Below are positions 42,887 to 52,620 of a stretch of DNA of 64,000 bases, piece after piece (the stretch's first letter is position 1; each line of letters begins with the position of its first letter). The notes below the pieces were generated by a model. That model did not search any database. It saw only the letters and a list, made by a program, of their open reading frames with translations, and had not been told where the DNA came from. The stretch is from CAZUAQ01 sp964618455 (GTDB lineage Bacteria > Planctomycetota > Phycisphaerae > UBA1845 > PWPN01): positions 1-64,000 of the forward strand of contig CAZUAQ010000010.1 in assembly GCA_964618455.1 (NCBI GenBank). The letters are read 5' to 3'. A program made the translations under genes and the position numbers.

Positions 42887-43504
42887 ATGACGTCTGCGGA
42901 TGAATCGGCATTCGGCGAATCGACCGGTCAGCGGGATGCCGCCTGGGTCCGAGAGGCCATTGCGGGTGACACGGAGGCCTTCGGACGGCTGGTCACGGAA
43001 TACCAGCGACGCGCCGTGGCGGTGGCGTATCGGATCCTGGGCAATCGCGACGATGCCGTGGACGTGGCCCAGGAGGCTTTTCTCCGGGCGTACCGGTCGC
43101 TTGACAAGTTGAAGGAACAGGCGCGATTCGGCCCCTGGCTGATGCGAATCGTGAGCAACCAGGCGCTTAACGCCCGGCGCTCGCGCAAGACCGGAGCCAC
43201 GGTCGAACTCGACGAATCGCAGGGGTCCGAAGGTCTGGACTCCGGCGAAGGAAGCCCGACGGTCTCCCGCACGTTCACGCCGGATACCCGGCTGGAACAT
43301 CGGGAGATGCAGGAAGCGCTGGAGGAAGCCTTGAATACGCTGCCTGAGAAACAACGCCTGTCGCTGGTTTTATTCACGATTGAAGGGTGGGCACAGAAAG
43401 ACATTGCCGAGCTGCTCGAATGCAGTCTGGAGAACGTCAAGTGGAACGTCTTCCAGGCGCGCAAGCGATTGCGGGAGCAACTGGGCGACGCCATCCACCT
43501 TTAA
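42887..43504 (+). CDS. ECF-type RNA polymerase sigma factor
   Basis: A 205-residue sigma70-family factor with only regions 2 and 4. Region 2: FGRLVTEYQRRAVAVAYRILGNRDDAVDVAQEAFLRAYRSL. Region 4 helix-turn-helix: LPEKQRLSLVLFTIEGWAQKDIAELLECSLENVKWNVFQARKRL. The next gene, 12 nt downstream, looks like its anti-sigma factor. The ATG at 42887 lacks a strong Shine-Dalgarno; an upstream GTG is possible. It probably recognises a promoter upstream of its own operon. Confidence 0.9.
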   Translation: MTSADESAFGESTGQRDAAWVREAIAGDTEAFGRLVTEYQRRAVAVAYRILGNRDDAVDVAQEAFLRAYRSLDKLKEQARFGPWLMRIVSNQALNARRSRKTGATVELDESQGSEGLDSGEGSPTVSRTFTPDTRLEHREMQEALEEALNTLPEKQRLSLVLFTIEGWAQKDIAELLECSLENVKWNVFQARKRLREQLGDAIHL

Positions 43505-43516
43505 CGGAAGTGTGTG

Positions 43517-44290
43517 ATGCAAGCACGGATCAATGAACATGACGAGTTCCTGCTGAGCCGGTTGTTGGACGGGGATCTGGCGGCGGAGGAAGCCGATGCG
43601 CTTCGCGCGCGACTGGAACGCGAACCGGAGCTGCAAGCCGCTTACGACGCCCTGCGCCGCATTGATGAGGCGCTGGAGTCGCGCCGCAAGGATCAGCCGG
43701 ACGTCGACTTCCGCGCGTTTCATGCGAACGTGATGCAGGCGGTCGAGGCGGAAGCCGGCGCGACCGTTTCCGGGAAGGATCGCGAGACCGGCGGCGTGCT
43801 GCTCAAGTTCCCGTCGTGGTTCAAGGTGGCTACGCCGCTTGCCGCCGCGGCGGCCCTCGCGCTCGTTCTGCTGCTGAATTCCGGGAAACCGACGATCGAC
43901 ACGCCCACCGCGCAACCGGGCCAGGGTGATTCGGGAACGTCATCGATCGCCATGACCGAGGGGCCGACTGCAAAGCCCGCGCTACTGGACCCCACGACGC
44001 ACGGCGGACGCCTTGTCCTGGCCCAGGTGAGCCGCCCCGTCTCGGATTCCAGCGGCAAGATCGTGGTGCGCGTCGGTCAACCCGCCGAAGCGGCTCCCGC
44101 GGAACGATCCATGGTCCAGGTCAGCTTCCGCCATTGCGACGAGTTGGCCCGGCTGGTCGAATACAAGGATCAATCGACGGAGAACGAATCGAAGCTGGTA
44201 GAAATCTGGCCGTCGCAGCCCGAAAACAAGAATCGTGAGCCGGAACCAGCGTGGGGCATCGATCTGGAGATCGACGCCACACCTTTGTGA
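43517..44290 (+). CDS. Putative anti-sigma factor (single-pass membrane protein)
   Basis: A 257-residue protein. The N-terminal cytoplasmic part (NEHDEFLLSRLLDGDLAAEEADALRARLEREPELQAAYDALR) resembles anti-sigma domains but lacks the HxxxCxxC zinc motif. One membrane helix lies near residue 108 (TPLAAAAALALVLLLNS), followed by a Pro/Thr-rich and globular periplasmic part. The position just after the ECF gene is the main argument. GGAAG precedes the ATG. Confidence 0.7.
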   Translation: MQARINEHDEFLLSRLLDGDLAAEEADALRARLEREPELQAAYDALRRIDEALESRRKDQPDVDFRAFHANVMQAVEAEAGATVSGKDRETGGVLLKFPSWFKVATPLAAAAALALVLLLNSGKPTIDTPTAQPGQGDSGTSSIAMTEGPTAKPALLDPTTHGGRLVLAQVSRPVSDSSGKIVVRVGQPAEAAPAERSMVQVSFRHCDELARLVEYKDQSTENESKLVEIWPSQPENKNREPEPAWGIDLEIDATPL

Positions 44291-44375
44291 TGAGGATGAC
44301 TGGACGGGTAAGTTCCTGAAAGCGAGCGTTGCCCAACCGTGTGCGTCACAGGCCGCGCGGATAAGGATGAGCACC

Positions 44376-45626
44376 ATGAAACGACAGAGTCACATGTACG
44401 CCGGGGCACTCGTACTGGTCGCCGCGTGGATGTTCACACTTTCGACCCACGCTCAGACCTCCACGGGTGAACGTGCGGTCGCCACGGAGAAGGCCAAGCC
44501 TGCCGATGGCATGAAGTTCTTCAGCTCGCCGAATGAACCGCGCGGCGATACCCAGGAAGTCGAGATTATCCAGGCTCTCGACCGGAAGACGGACCTCGTC
44601 GTCAACGACGCCCCGATCCAGGAAGCGCTCGCCCAACTGGCGGAGGGTACGGACATTCCGCTGGTGGTGAAGGCGGGCACGATGGACCTGCTGCCGTACG
44701 GCTCGAAGACGGCGCTGACCGCCACCATCGAGGATCTTCCCCTGCGCGACAGCCTGGCGGGGTTGCTCTGGCCGGTCGGGCTGACGTTCGAGGTCAAGAA
44801 CGCGCGTGTCGTCGTGATCCCGACCGAGGGACTCGCGCGGCTCGGCCGCCGGGCGACCTGGGATGAACTGGCCACGCTGAAAACGCTCTACACGCAGCCC
44901 TGGACGAACGATCTGACCGAAAAGCTCTCGTTCCGGTTCCGCGAAATCTCCGGGACCGGCGCGAACACCAATCGCGACCTGCTGCAGAAGTCGGCGCAGA
45001 ACGTCGGCGAAGGCTCGGCGGCGGACGTGCTCACGCTGGCGTGCGAGCGTTACGGCTGGACGTGGTACCCCGAGCGCAACCAGGTCGTCATCCTTCCCAA
45101 GACCAAGCAGGTCGAGCGACAGTTGGAGAAGCGCGTGTCGCTGCAGTATTCGCAGATCGGGCTACGCGAGGCGCTGCTCGACCTGGCGGACCGGGCGGGT
45201 GTGCTGCTGGAGATGGACCCCGGTGTGTTCGCCGAGCTTCCGCCGCAGACCGCCGAGCGGTTCTCGCTTCGTATCGAGAACGCCACCGTGCGCCAGGCGC
45301 TCGAGGTCGTGGCGGGGCAGACGGGATTGAAATACACCGTCGAACCGGAGGGCATCCGGCTGACCGGCAACGCGCTGCCCGTGCACGGTACGCTTGCCAC
45401 AACCCATGCCGCCTCGACGCAGGTCGTACGTCCCGAGGCCACCGACATCCGCACCAACCCCATCGTCGGTCAGATCACCAAGACCGGCGCGGACGGCACG
45501 CAGTACTCCTTCTTCATCCGCCTGGAAGACCTCCCGCCGGAGATGGCCCGCCTCCGCCAGATCGCCATCGAGAAGGAAGTCGTCAACTTCCGCAAACTCC
45601 TCGAAGCCGAACAACCGCAGGATTGA
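44376..45626 (+). CDS. Exported protein with two STN-like domains
   Basis: A 416-residue exported protein; the signal peptide is MYAGALVLVAAWMFTLSTHA. Two repeats with the secretin/TonB short N-terminal (STN) pattern are visible: NDAPIQEALAQLAEGTDIPLVV...LRDSLAGLLWPVGLTFEV (about residues 75-150) and YSQIGLREALLDLADRAGVLLEM...VRQALEVVAGQTGLKYTV (about 245-335). No secretin pore or TonB barrel follows. Last gene of the sigma/anti-sigma cluster, 85 nt downstream. It may be a periplasmic partner of the sigma pathway. AAGGA precedes the ATG at 44376 by eight nucleotides. Confidence 0.72.
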   Translation: MKRQSHMYAGALVLVAAWMFTLSTHAQTSTGERAVATEKAKPADGMKFFSSPNEPRGDTQEVEIIQALDRKTDLVVNDAPIQEALAQLAEGTDIPLVVKAGTMDLLPYGSKTALTATIEDLPLRDSLAGLLWPVGLTFEVKNARVVVIPTEGLARLGRRATWDELATLKTLYTQPWTNDLTEKLSFRFREISGTGANTNRDLLQKSAQNVGEGSAADVLTLACERYGWTWYPERNQVVILPKTKQVERQLEKRVSLQYSQIGLREALLDLADRAGVLLEMDPGVFAELPPQTAERFSLRIENATVRQALEVVAGQTGLKYTVEPEGIRLTGNALPVHGTLATTHAASTQVVRPEATDIRTNPIVGQITKTGADGTQYSFFIRLEDLPPEMARLRQIAIEKEVVNFRKLLEAEQPQD

Positions 45627-46121
45627 GCGCGCCCCCACTCTTCGTTTGGCGAAGAATGGGCCACGCCACCTTCCGTGAATCCCTCAGAGTCCCACCCTCT
45701 CCACGCACGTCGGTTGATCACCCACAACGATGAAGCCCCCACACGCAAGGTGCAAGGCACACACGCGAGGGACCAGGCACCACCCTCTGATAAGCAAGGT
45801 GTAGGGCTTCGCCCGCAACGCGGGAGCAAGCGGTCTATCGCCCTTTGCAGGGCTAGAAATGATCGCGCGGTCTTCGGTTCCAGGGGCTCGCGCCACTGAC
45901 TAACGACTGTCGGCCCTTCAGGCCTGAGAATCAGATTCGCATGCCATGCCGCGGATCGCGAGCGTTGCCCGTACCGCAGAATCATCGTCACATGCACGCG
46001 GCAACTTCGCCAAGTTATAAATACCACATCCCCAAAACGTGGACACAAGTTTATTGTCGAAACACGCTCACAGGAGGAAGTACCTAGAAAATGCCTTGCC
46101 GGTTCAACCGTTTCACTCATT
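45627..46121. other. Intergenic region of ~500 nt
   Basis: It begins with an imperfect hairpin (CCCACTCTTCG with CGAAGAATGGG) just after the STN gene that could be a weak terminator, without a T tract. A second short stem (GCCCTTTGCAGGGC, near 45840-45855) is seen. No gene, RNA or promoter recognised. Confidence 0.5.
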
Positions 46122-47066
46122 TCAACCGTAGATCGCCCGCAGCGCGTCGGGCAGCTTGGGATAGGTGAATTCAAACCCCTCCTCGCGCAATCGTCGCGAT
46201 ACGCAGTACCGTCCGTATAACGCCAGTTCGGGATCGGTGCGCATGACCAGCGGCGCGCCGAGGCGAACCATCCACGCGGCGGCGGGCAGACTGATCGGTA
46301 CGCGCAGCGCGCGGCGCAGTTCGCGCATGAACTCCGCGTTGGACACCGGATGCGGGGCGGTGGCGACGTACGTACCCTGCATGGATGTGTCGGTGATGGC
46401 CCGATGCAGCAGGCGGTTCAAGTCGTGCTCGTGGATCCAACTGATGCCCTGCCGGCCGTGGCCGACCTTGCCGCCGAGGCCGACGCGGGCCAGCTTCGCC
46501 AGGCGCGGCAGCGCGCCGCCCTCGCGCCCCAGCACGAACGACGTGCGCAGGATCACCTGCCGCATGCCGGGCAGAACGCCCTGCCCGAACGCCTCCTCCC
46601 ACGCCTGGCCGATCTCCGGCGCCAGGCCGAGCCCGAAGGCGGCATCCTCGTCGCAGATCGCCTCGGGCGGATCGCCGTAGATGTGCGCGGTGGACATCTG
46701 CACCCACACCGGCGGCGGGTCACGCAGCTCACGCACCGCCAGCCCCAGCACCCGCGTCGATTCCACGCGCGACCGCAGGATCTCGTCGCAGTGATCGGGC
46801 GTCTTGATGCAATCCACCGACCGCCCCGCCAGATTCACCAGCGCCCCCGCCCCCTCCAGGCATGACACCCACTTTCCCCACGTGCGGCCATCCCAGGCGA
46901 CATGTGTCCACGGCCCGGCGACCCGCGGCGCGTGGCGGCTGAGCAGGACGACTTCATGCCCCCGCTCCGCCGCGTACCGCGCCAGGTTCCTCCCGAGGAA
47001 CCCGGATCCCCCGGCGATGACGATGCTGCCCGGTGAAGCGGAATGTGATGATGTCGCCTCGGTCAT
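46122..47066 (-). CDS. TIGR01777-family NAD(P)-binding epimerase-like protein
   Basis: A 314-residue short-chain dehydrogenase-like protein. The nucleotide-binding [21 protein letters not shown] is at the N-terminus after ~14 residues, and the family blocks [15 protein letters not shown] and [15 protein letters not shown] are present. In this group (E. coli YfcH, human SDR39U1) the catalytic Tyr is not conserved in the usual form and the reaction is unknown. The start at 47066 is the first Met fitting the fold. Confidence 0.9.
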   Translation of the reverse strand: MTEATSSHSASPGSIVIAGGSGFLGRNLARYAAERGHEVVLLSRHAPRVAGPWTHVAWDGRTWGKWVSCLEGAGALVNLAGRSVDCIKTPDHCDEILRSRVESTRVLGLAVRELRDPPPVWVQMSTAHIYGDPPEAICDEDAAFGLGLAPEIGQAWEEAFGQGVLPGMRQVILRTSFVLGREGGALPRLAKLARVGLGGKVGHGRQGISWIHEHDLNRLLHRAITDTSMQGTYVATAPHPVSNAEFMRELRRALRVPISLPAAAWMVRLGAPLVMRTDPELALYGRYCVSRRLREEGFEFTYPKLPDALRAIYG

Positions 47067-47278
47067 GGTCCGCCTTTCTGAAAACCCGCCAACGGCCCAG
47101 AACGCCCCCTCGACCGGCACCGCCCTGACATCCGGTCGCGCCCGGCGCATTCTAGACCCGAGCCACCACTGGACCAGCGTTGAGAAGTTTTTTGAAACTC
47201 CGCCAACTCACGCCGCCATTCCCGCTTCGATCCGCCATCCGACCCTCTTGAGCCGGCGGGGCCGTCCGCGTACAGTGC

Positions 47279-49096
47279 ATGAAGCAACGACCCGACGTGA
47301 CGCTCCCCTACCTCCGAGTCGACCGCATGCCCTTCGAAGAATTCGATGAACCGAAAACCAGGCCACTGGACGCCGCCATCATGGGGCGCATGTGGGAGCG
47401 GACCCGCCGTTACCGGCGCGGCATCTGGATCAACCTCGGCATCACGGTCGTGCTGGTGAGCCTGGAACTGGTGCCCCCGCGCCTGACCAAGTACATCATC
47501 GACGTCAACATTCCGCAGAACGATCCGTGGGGCCTGTCGCTGTCGGTCGGCATCCTGCTCGCGACGGTGCTCATCATGCTCGTGCTGATCCGCCTTCATA
47601 TCGGCCGCGTAGTGTCCATCGGCGAGCGGATGGTCTTCGACCTGCGCGAGGAGATCTTCCGCCACCTCCAGTTGCTTTCACTGAGCTACTACGACAAGGT
47701 CAAGGTCGGCCGCATCATCGCCCGGGGCACCTCCGACCTCGCCGCCATGCGCAACACCATCGTCTGGGGTCTGCCGCGCATCCTTCACGCCATACTGATG
47801 ATGGCGGGCACGCTGGTGATGATGGTCCTGCTGAGCTGGAAGCTGTTCGTGGCGGTGTGCGTGATCGTTCCGCTGCTGTGGGCGGCCAACACCTGGTTCC
47901 GCAGGCACATCAGCCAGGCGTGGCGGAACGTGCGCGAAACGCAATCGCGCATCGTCGCGACGCTGGCGGAGAACATCAACGGCATGCGCGTGGTGCAGGC
48001 GTACGCACGCGAGCAGCACAACCTCGGCGTGTTTCACGATCTGCAGAGTGAGAGCTACAACCGTCATCTTGTGGCGGCGAAAATTGTCGGGACGTACCTG
48101 CCATCGCTCGGGCTGATCAACGCCGTGGGGATGGGCATCATCCTGATTTACGGCGGATGGCTCGTGTGGCAGGGTCAGGTGCCGATCGGCACGCTGGTGG
48201 CGTTCGCGATGTACCAGGAGCTGCTGCTCGGGCCGATTCACGAAATGGGTGACATCTACAACGAGGCGCTGCACGCCATGGCAGGTGGCGAGCGCATCTT
48301 TACGCTGCTCGACGAGAAACCCGAGGTGCACGACCAGGCCGACGCCTATGCCCTGCCGCCGATCGAAGGGCGCGTCGTCTTCGATCACGTCACCTTCGGT
48401 TACAACCCCGAGCATCCTGTCTTGCACGACATCACGTTCGAAGCGATTCCAGGGCAGACGATCGCCCTGGTCGGCCCGACCGGCGCGGGCAAGAGCACCG
48501 TCGTCAAGCTGGTGACGCGTTTCTACGACATTCAGCAGGGCGACATCCGCATCGACGACCACTCCATCCGAAACGTGACGCTGGAGAGCCTGCACCGCCA
48601 GATGGGCATCGTGTCGCAGCGCAACTTCATCTTCTCCGGCACGATCATGGACAACATGCGTTACGCGCGACCCGACGCCGCCGACGCGGAAGTGATCGAG
48701 GCGGCCCGGGCCCTCGGCGCCGACGAAGTGATCGAGCGGTTGCCCGACGGCTACTACACGAAGGTCAGCGAGCGCGGCGAGTCGCTCTCGCTCGGGCAGC
48801 GGCAACTGGTCTGCTTCACGCGGGCGATGGTGGCCGACCCGCGCATCTTCATCCTCGACGAAGCGACAAGTTCCATCGATCCGCAGACCGAGCTGCGCAT
48901 CCAGCACGCCCTGGACCGCCTGCTGAGCCACCGGACCTCGTTCGTGATTGCCCACCGGCTGAGCACCATCCGCCACGCCGACCAGGTGCTCTTCATCGAT
49001 GGCGGACGGCTCATCGAACGCGGCACGCACGACGAACTGCTTGCTTTCGGCGGACGATATCGGGCACTGTATGAAGAGTTCGTCCGCACAGTGTAG
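47279..49096 (+). CDS. ABC transporter, fused permease and ATPase
   Basis: A 605-residue exporter half-molecule with six membrane helices (about residues 45-330) followed by the ATPase. Walker A: GPTGAGKST near residue 400. Q-loop: SQRNFIFSGTI. Signature: SLGQRQ (family LSGGQ). Walker B: IFILDEATSS, then switch His in VIAHRLSTIRH. It would work as a homodimer exporting lipid, peptide or drug. No partner half-transporter is adjacent. The start is ATG at 47279 without a strong Shine-Dalgarno. Confidence 0.93.
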   Translation: MKQRPDVTLPYLRVDRMPFEEFDEPKTRPLDAAIMGRMWERTRRYRRGIWINLGITVVLVSLELVPPRLTKYIIDVNIPQNDPWGLSLSVGILLATVLIMLVLIRLHIGRVVSIGERMVFDLREEIFRHLQLLSLSYYDKVKVGRIIARGTSDLAAMRNTIVWGLPRILHAILMMAGTLVMMVLLSWKLFVAVCVIVPLLWAANTWFRRHISQAWRNVRETQSRIVATLAENINGMRVVQAYAREQHNLGVFHDLQSESYNRHLVAAKIVGTYLPSLGLINAVGMGIILIYGGWLVWQGQVPIGTLVAFAMYQELLLGPIHEMGDIYNEALHAMAGGERIFTLLDEKPEVHDQADAYALPPIEGRVVFDHVTFGYNPEHPVLHDITFEAIPGQTIALVGPTGAGKSTVVKLVTRFYDIQQGDIRIDDHSIRNVTLESLHRQMGIVSQRNFIFSGTIMDNMRYARPDAADAEVIEAARALGADEVIERLPDGYYTKVSERGESLSLGQRQLVCFTRAMVADPRIFILDEATSSIDPQTELRIQHALDRLLSHRTSFVIAHRLSTIRHADQVLFIDGGRLIERGTHDELLAFGGRYRALYEEFVRTV

Positions 49097-49349
49097 CCAC
49101 CTTCGCACGGATTCCGCTCCACCCTCGCCTGCTTTCCCCTGCTGTTGGTAGCGAAAGGGCTCACCCGAAGACGCGAAACCGCGAGACGTTGCTCTGCAAT
49201 CTTCGCGACTTCGCGTGTCATACAAGTCGGGCGTGGTCAATTCGCCCGGCAGGGATTAGCATAATCGAGTTCGGCCCGCGGCTTCGTTTGCCGCCGTTCA
49301 TGGCTGATCGATGATGCCACAACAGGACTGCCGCACGGAGAAGCGATCG

Positions 49350-51065
49350 ATGAGTACCGCCGTCACTGAAAAATCCTACCCCCGCAAGTTCGTCCCCGCC
49401 GACGCCGACATGGGCGACTGGGCCCAGATCGAGCCGCTCTTCGACCAGCTCGACCAGGTGCCCCTCACCTCGACCGAGGACCTCGAGGGCTGGCTCGGCT
49501 ACGTCAGCGAACTGGCGAGCTGCCTCAGCGAGGAAAACAGCAAGCGGTACGTGGCGATGACGTGCCAGACCGACGACCCCGAACGCGAGAAGGCGTACAT
49601 GCACTTCGTCGAGAATATCGAGCCGAAGTGCGAGCCGCGCTGGCACAAGCTCAAGGAACGCTACGTGGCGGCGCCCGCGCGGACGGACCTGTCCAAGGAA
49701 CGCTACACCGTCTACGACCGCAGCGTCCGCAACGATGTCGAGCTCTTCCGCGAGGAGAACATCCCGCTGAAGACGGAGGACACCAAGCTCGACCAGAAGT
49801 ACATGAAGACCTGCGGCGTTATGACCGTCACGTACGAGGGCGAGAAGCGCACGCTCCAGCAGATGGCCCGCTACCAGCAGGAGCCCGACCGTGCCGTTCG
49901 CGAGAAGACCTGGACGATGGTCGCCAGGCGCCGCCTCGAGGATCGCGAAGCCATCGACGAGATCTTCGATCAGATGATCACGATTCGCACCCAGATTGCC
50001 GAGAACGCGGGCTTCGAGAACTTTCGCGACTACCAGTTCCGCCGGTACGAGCGCTTCGACTACACACCCGACGACTGCTTCGCCTTTCACGAGGCGATCG
50101 AGGAGCTCATCGTCCCCGCCATGCGGATCATCCAGGGCGAGCGGCGGCAGAGCCTGGGTGTCGAGAAGCTGCGCCCGTGGGACCTGGCGGTGGACGTGAA
50201 GAACCGCGCCCCCCTGCGCCCCTTCGACAAGGCGGAAGACCTTCGCGACAAGTGTGAGACGATTTTCGCAAAGATCGATCCGGAACTCGGCACGCAGTTT
50301 CACGCCATGGTCGAAGCCGGCTGGCTGGATCTCGAAAGCCGCGAGGGCAAGGCCCCCGGCGGCTACCAGGCCACCTTCGACGAGACGCGGCATCCGTTCA
50401 TCTTCATGAACGCCGTCGGGCTGCATCGCGATGTGGAGACGCTTCTGCACGAGGGTGGGCACGCGTTTCATGCCGTGGCCTGCCGCGACGAGCCGCTCGT
50501 GTCTTACCGCCACTGTGGGATGGAGATGGCCGAGGTGGCGTCGATGGGCATGGAACTGCTGGCCTACGATCATCTCGACGTCTTCTACGACGGCGAGGAT
50601 CTCCACCGGGCCCGGCGCGAGCAACTCGAGGGGATCGTCAACGTCTTCCCCTGGATCGCGACCATCGATGCCTACCAGCACTGGCTGTACCTGCATCCCA
50701 CGCATACGCGCGAGGCACGAACCGCGCACTGGCTGTCACTGAACGAGCGGTTCGGCGGCATTGTCGATTACGAAGGGCACGAGGATGCGCGGCGGGCGAT
50801 GTGGCAGCGGCAACTGCACCTGTTCGGCGTGCCGTTTTATTACATCGAGTACGGGATCGCCCAGATCGGCGCACTGCAGTTGTGGCGCAACGCGCGGCAG
50901 GACAAGGCCCAGGCGCTGAAGCAGTACCGCGAGGCACTGGCTCTCGGCGGCAGCCGGCCCCTGCCCGAACTCTGGTCCGCCGCCGGGCTGACGTTCGACT
51001 TCAGCAAAGCCACGCTCGCCCCCCTCATCGAGGACCTCATGGCGGAGCTGGACAAGCTGAACTGA
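49350..51065 (+). CDS. M3 family oligoendopeptidase
   Basis: A 571-residue zinc peptidase of the PepF/M3B type. The HEGGHAFH zinc motif (HExxH) is at about residues 367-371, with the third ligand Glu probably in VASMGMELLAYDH. Blocks TFDETRHPFIFMN and the helical N-terminal half (residues 1-340) match M3B enzymes, which degrade short peptides in the cytoplasm. No signal peptide. The start at 49350 (MSTAVTEK) has GGAG ten nucleotides upstream. Length fits the family (~560-600). Confidence 0.93.
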   Translation: MSTAVTEKSYPRKFVPADADMGDWAQIEPLFDQLDQVPLTSTEDLEGWLGYVSELASCLSEENSKRYVAMTCQTDDPEREKAYMHFVENIEPKCEPRWHKLKERYVAAPARTDLSKERYTVYDRSVRNDVELFREENIPLKTEDTKLDQKYMKTCGVMTVTYEGEKRTLQQMARYQQEPDRAVREKTWTMVARRRLEDREAIDEIFDQMITIRTQIAENAGFENFRDYQFRRYERFDYTPDDCFAFHEAIEELIVPAMRIIQGERRQSLGVEKLRPWDLAVDVKNRAPLRPFDKAEDLRDKCETIFAKIDPELGTQFHAMVEAGWLDLESREGKAPGGYQATFDETRHPFIFMNAVGLHRDVETLLHEGGHAFHAVACRDEPLVSYRHCGMEMAEVASMGMELLAYDHLDVFYDGEDLHRARREQLEGIVNVFPWIATIDAYQHWLYLHPTHTREARTAHWLSLNERFGGIVDYEGHEDARRAMWQRQLHLFGVPFYYIEYGIAQIGALQLWRNARQDKAQALKQYREALALGGSRPLPELWSAAGLTFDFSKATLAPLIEDLMAELDKLN

Positions 51066-51277
51066 GTTGCGGCGCGATGGTTGAGGATCCGAGTTCCGCG
51101 AGCGAACTCGGCAGCATCAATGACCGGTCGGGACAGATGGGCTCAGCGCATCGCAACCAGTCAGTACCGCGACCGTGAGGGAGTGGATTCCAGGGACACG
51201 TTGCCCTTGTGGGATGCCCATCGCTTCACCTTTTCATCGATGTAAGGCTCACCCCTGGCCCATGTCGGGGTCACTGA

Positions 51278-52576
51278 TCACACCACCGGTCGACCTTGGC
51301 GCCAATCCTTGTCGCGCCACTTGCCGCCTGTGAAGTCCGGCATCTCCACCGAACCACCGTTCGCGTCGATCGACTGCTTCGAGCAGTGGTAGATCACGCT
51401 CCAGCTGGCAGCGTCGTACACGTCAATCCATGGCTCGCGATCCTCGCGCACCATGTTCACGAACGCGCGGACCACGAAATAATCACCGCCACCATGGCCG
51501 GCATGCTTCGCCTGCTCCCCTTCCTGCTTCCAGACCGGGTGTTCGTACTTGCTGTAGTACTCCTCGCGATCCTCCCACAGCTTCATCGACTGATCGAAGA
51601 AGAGCCCCACGCGCGAATCGTAACACCCCCGCACGCCCTGCAGCAGGTAGTAGTTCGACATCGGCCGCGGGGAGTTCACGTCGTAGTCGTTGCGGATCAG
51701 CCTCCCGTGCTCGGTGGTCATCATGACCGACGTGAAGTCCCCGTTGGCCCACTCGATCTTCGCCTGCTGGCTGTCGGGGCCGTACTCGCGCGTCGCGTAT
51801 CGCTCGAGCACGCGCGGCGTGGACATCATCGCCGACAGGTGCGTCACGCGATCGCCGTCGTTGATGCCCATCCACTTGCTCACCGGCCCCATGGCGTGCG
51901 TCGGGTAATCGTGGCCGTAGTACTTGCCCGCCCAATCGCCCCACCAGTCCAGCGAACCGTCGTCCTTGAAGAGCATGAAACGGCAGTCGTGAATGTACGC
52001 GCACTCGGCGTAGTAGGGATCGCCGAAGATCCCCTGCATGGCCATGTTGTAGACCGCCATCGCCTCCCGGGCGTAGAGGTAGTTCTCCAGGAGGATGTAG
52101 CGCTTGCCGGTCGCTTCTTTCGTCCGGACAAGTTCCCACAGTTCGTCGAGGTGAAACCCGGCAGGTACTTCGCTGGCGACGTGCTTGCCCGCCTTCATCG
52201 CCGCCACCGCCATCGGGCAGTGCCACTTCGTCGGTGTGGCAACCAGGATGGCGTCGAGGTCGTCGCGCTGGAGCATCCTGCCGTACGCGTCAGGGCCGTC
52301 ACCGTAGCCGGCGGGCGGATCGCCCTGCTTGCCAGCGACAAGATCCCGCGCCTTCTGAAGATTCTCCGCGTCCAGATCACACAGAGCGTTGACCTTCACC
52401 CCCGGCACGCCGAGAAGGATCCGCAGCAGGTGCGTGCCCCGATTGCCCACGCCCACGATGCCGATCCGCACCGGGCGCTCCGATGTACTGTCGGCGGCTT
52501 GAGCCCGGTGACTCGATACGGATGCTGCCAGGGCAGCCGCCCCCAGGCTGTTTCGTAAAAACTCACGACGTTTCAT
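51278..52576 (-). CDS. Gfo/Idh/MocA family oxidoreductase with Tat signal
   Basis: A 432-residue protein with a twin-arginine signal (MKRREFLRNSLGAAALAASVS) and the NAD-binding core RIGIVGVGNRGTHLLRILLG. EVPAGFH and NYLYAREAM are typical for the exported planctomycete subgroup, as are the active-site Lys in AGKH and an aromatic-rich C-terminal half. It probably oxidises or interconverts a sugar derivative in the periplasm using bound NAD(P). GAGG precedes the ATG by seven nucleotides. The next gene on the strand is unrelated. Confidence 0.92.
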   Translation of the reverse strand: MKRREFLRNSLGAAALAASVSSHRAQAADSTSERPVRIGIVGVGNRGTHLLRILLGVPGVKVNALCDLDAENLQKARDLVAGKQGDPPAGYGDGPDAYGRMLQRDDLDAILVATPTKWHCPMAVAAMKAGKHVASEVPAGFHLDELWELVRTKEATGKRYILLENYLYAREAMAVYNMAMQGIFGDPYYAECAYIHDCRFMLFKDDGSLDWWGDWAGKYYGHDYPTHAMGPVSKWMGINDGDRVTHLSAMMSTPRVLERYATREYGPDSQQAKIEWANGDFTSVMMTTEHGRLIRNDYDVNSPRPMSNYYLLQGVRGCYDSRVGLFFDQSMKLWEDREEYYSKYEHPVWKQEGEQAKHAGHGGGDYFVVRAFVNMVREDREPWIDVYDAASWSVIYHCSKQSIDANGGSVEMPDFTGGKWRDKDWRQGRPVV

Positions 52577-52620
52577 GGAAGACCTCGCATTCAGGACTCA
52601 TGGATTGACTACCCATCATC

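Noticed and set aside
47678..50729. Long minus frames antisense to the ABC transporter and M3 peptidase
   Set aside because: Both plus-strand proteins have complete catalytic motifs; the antisense products are His/Arg/Asp-rich without known domains.
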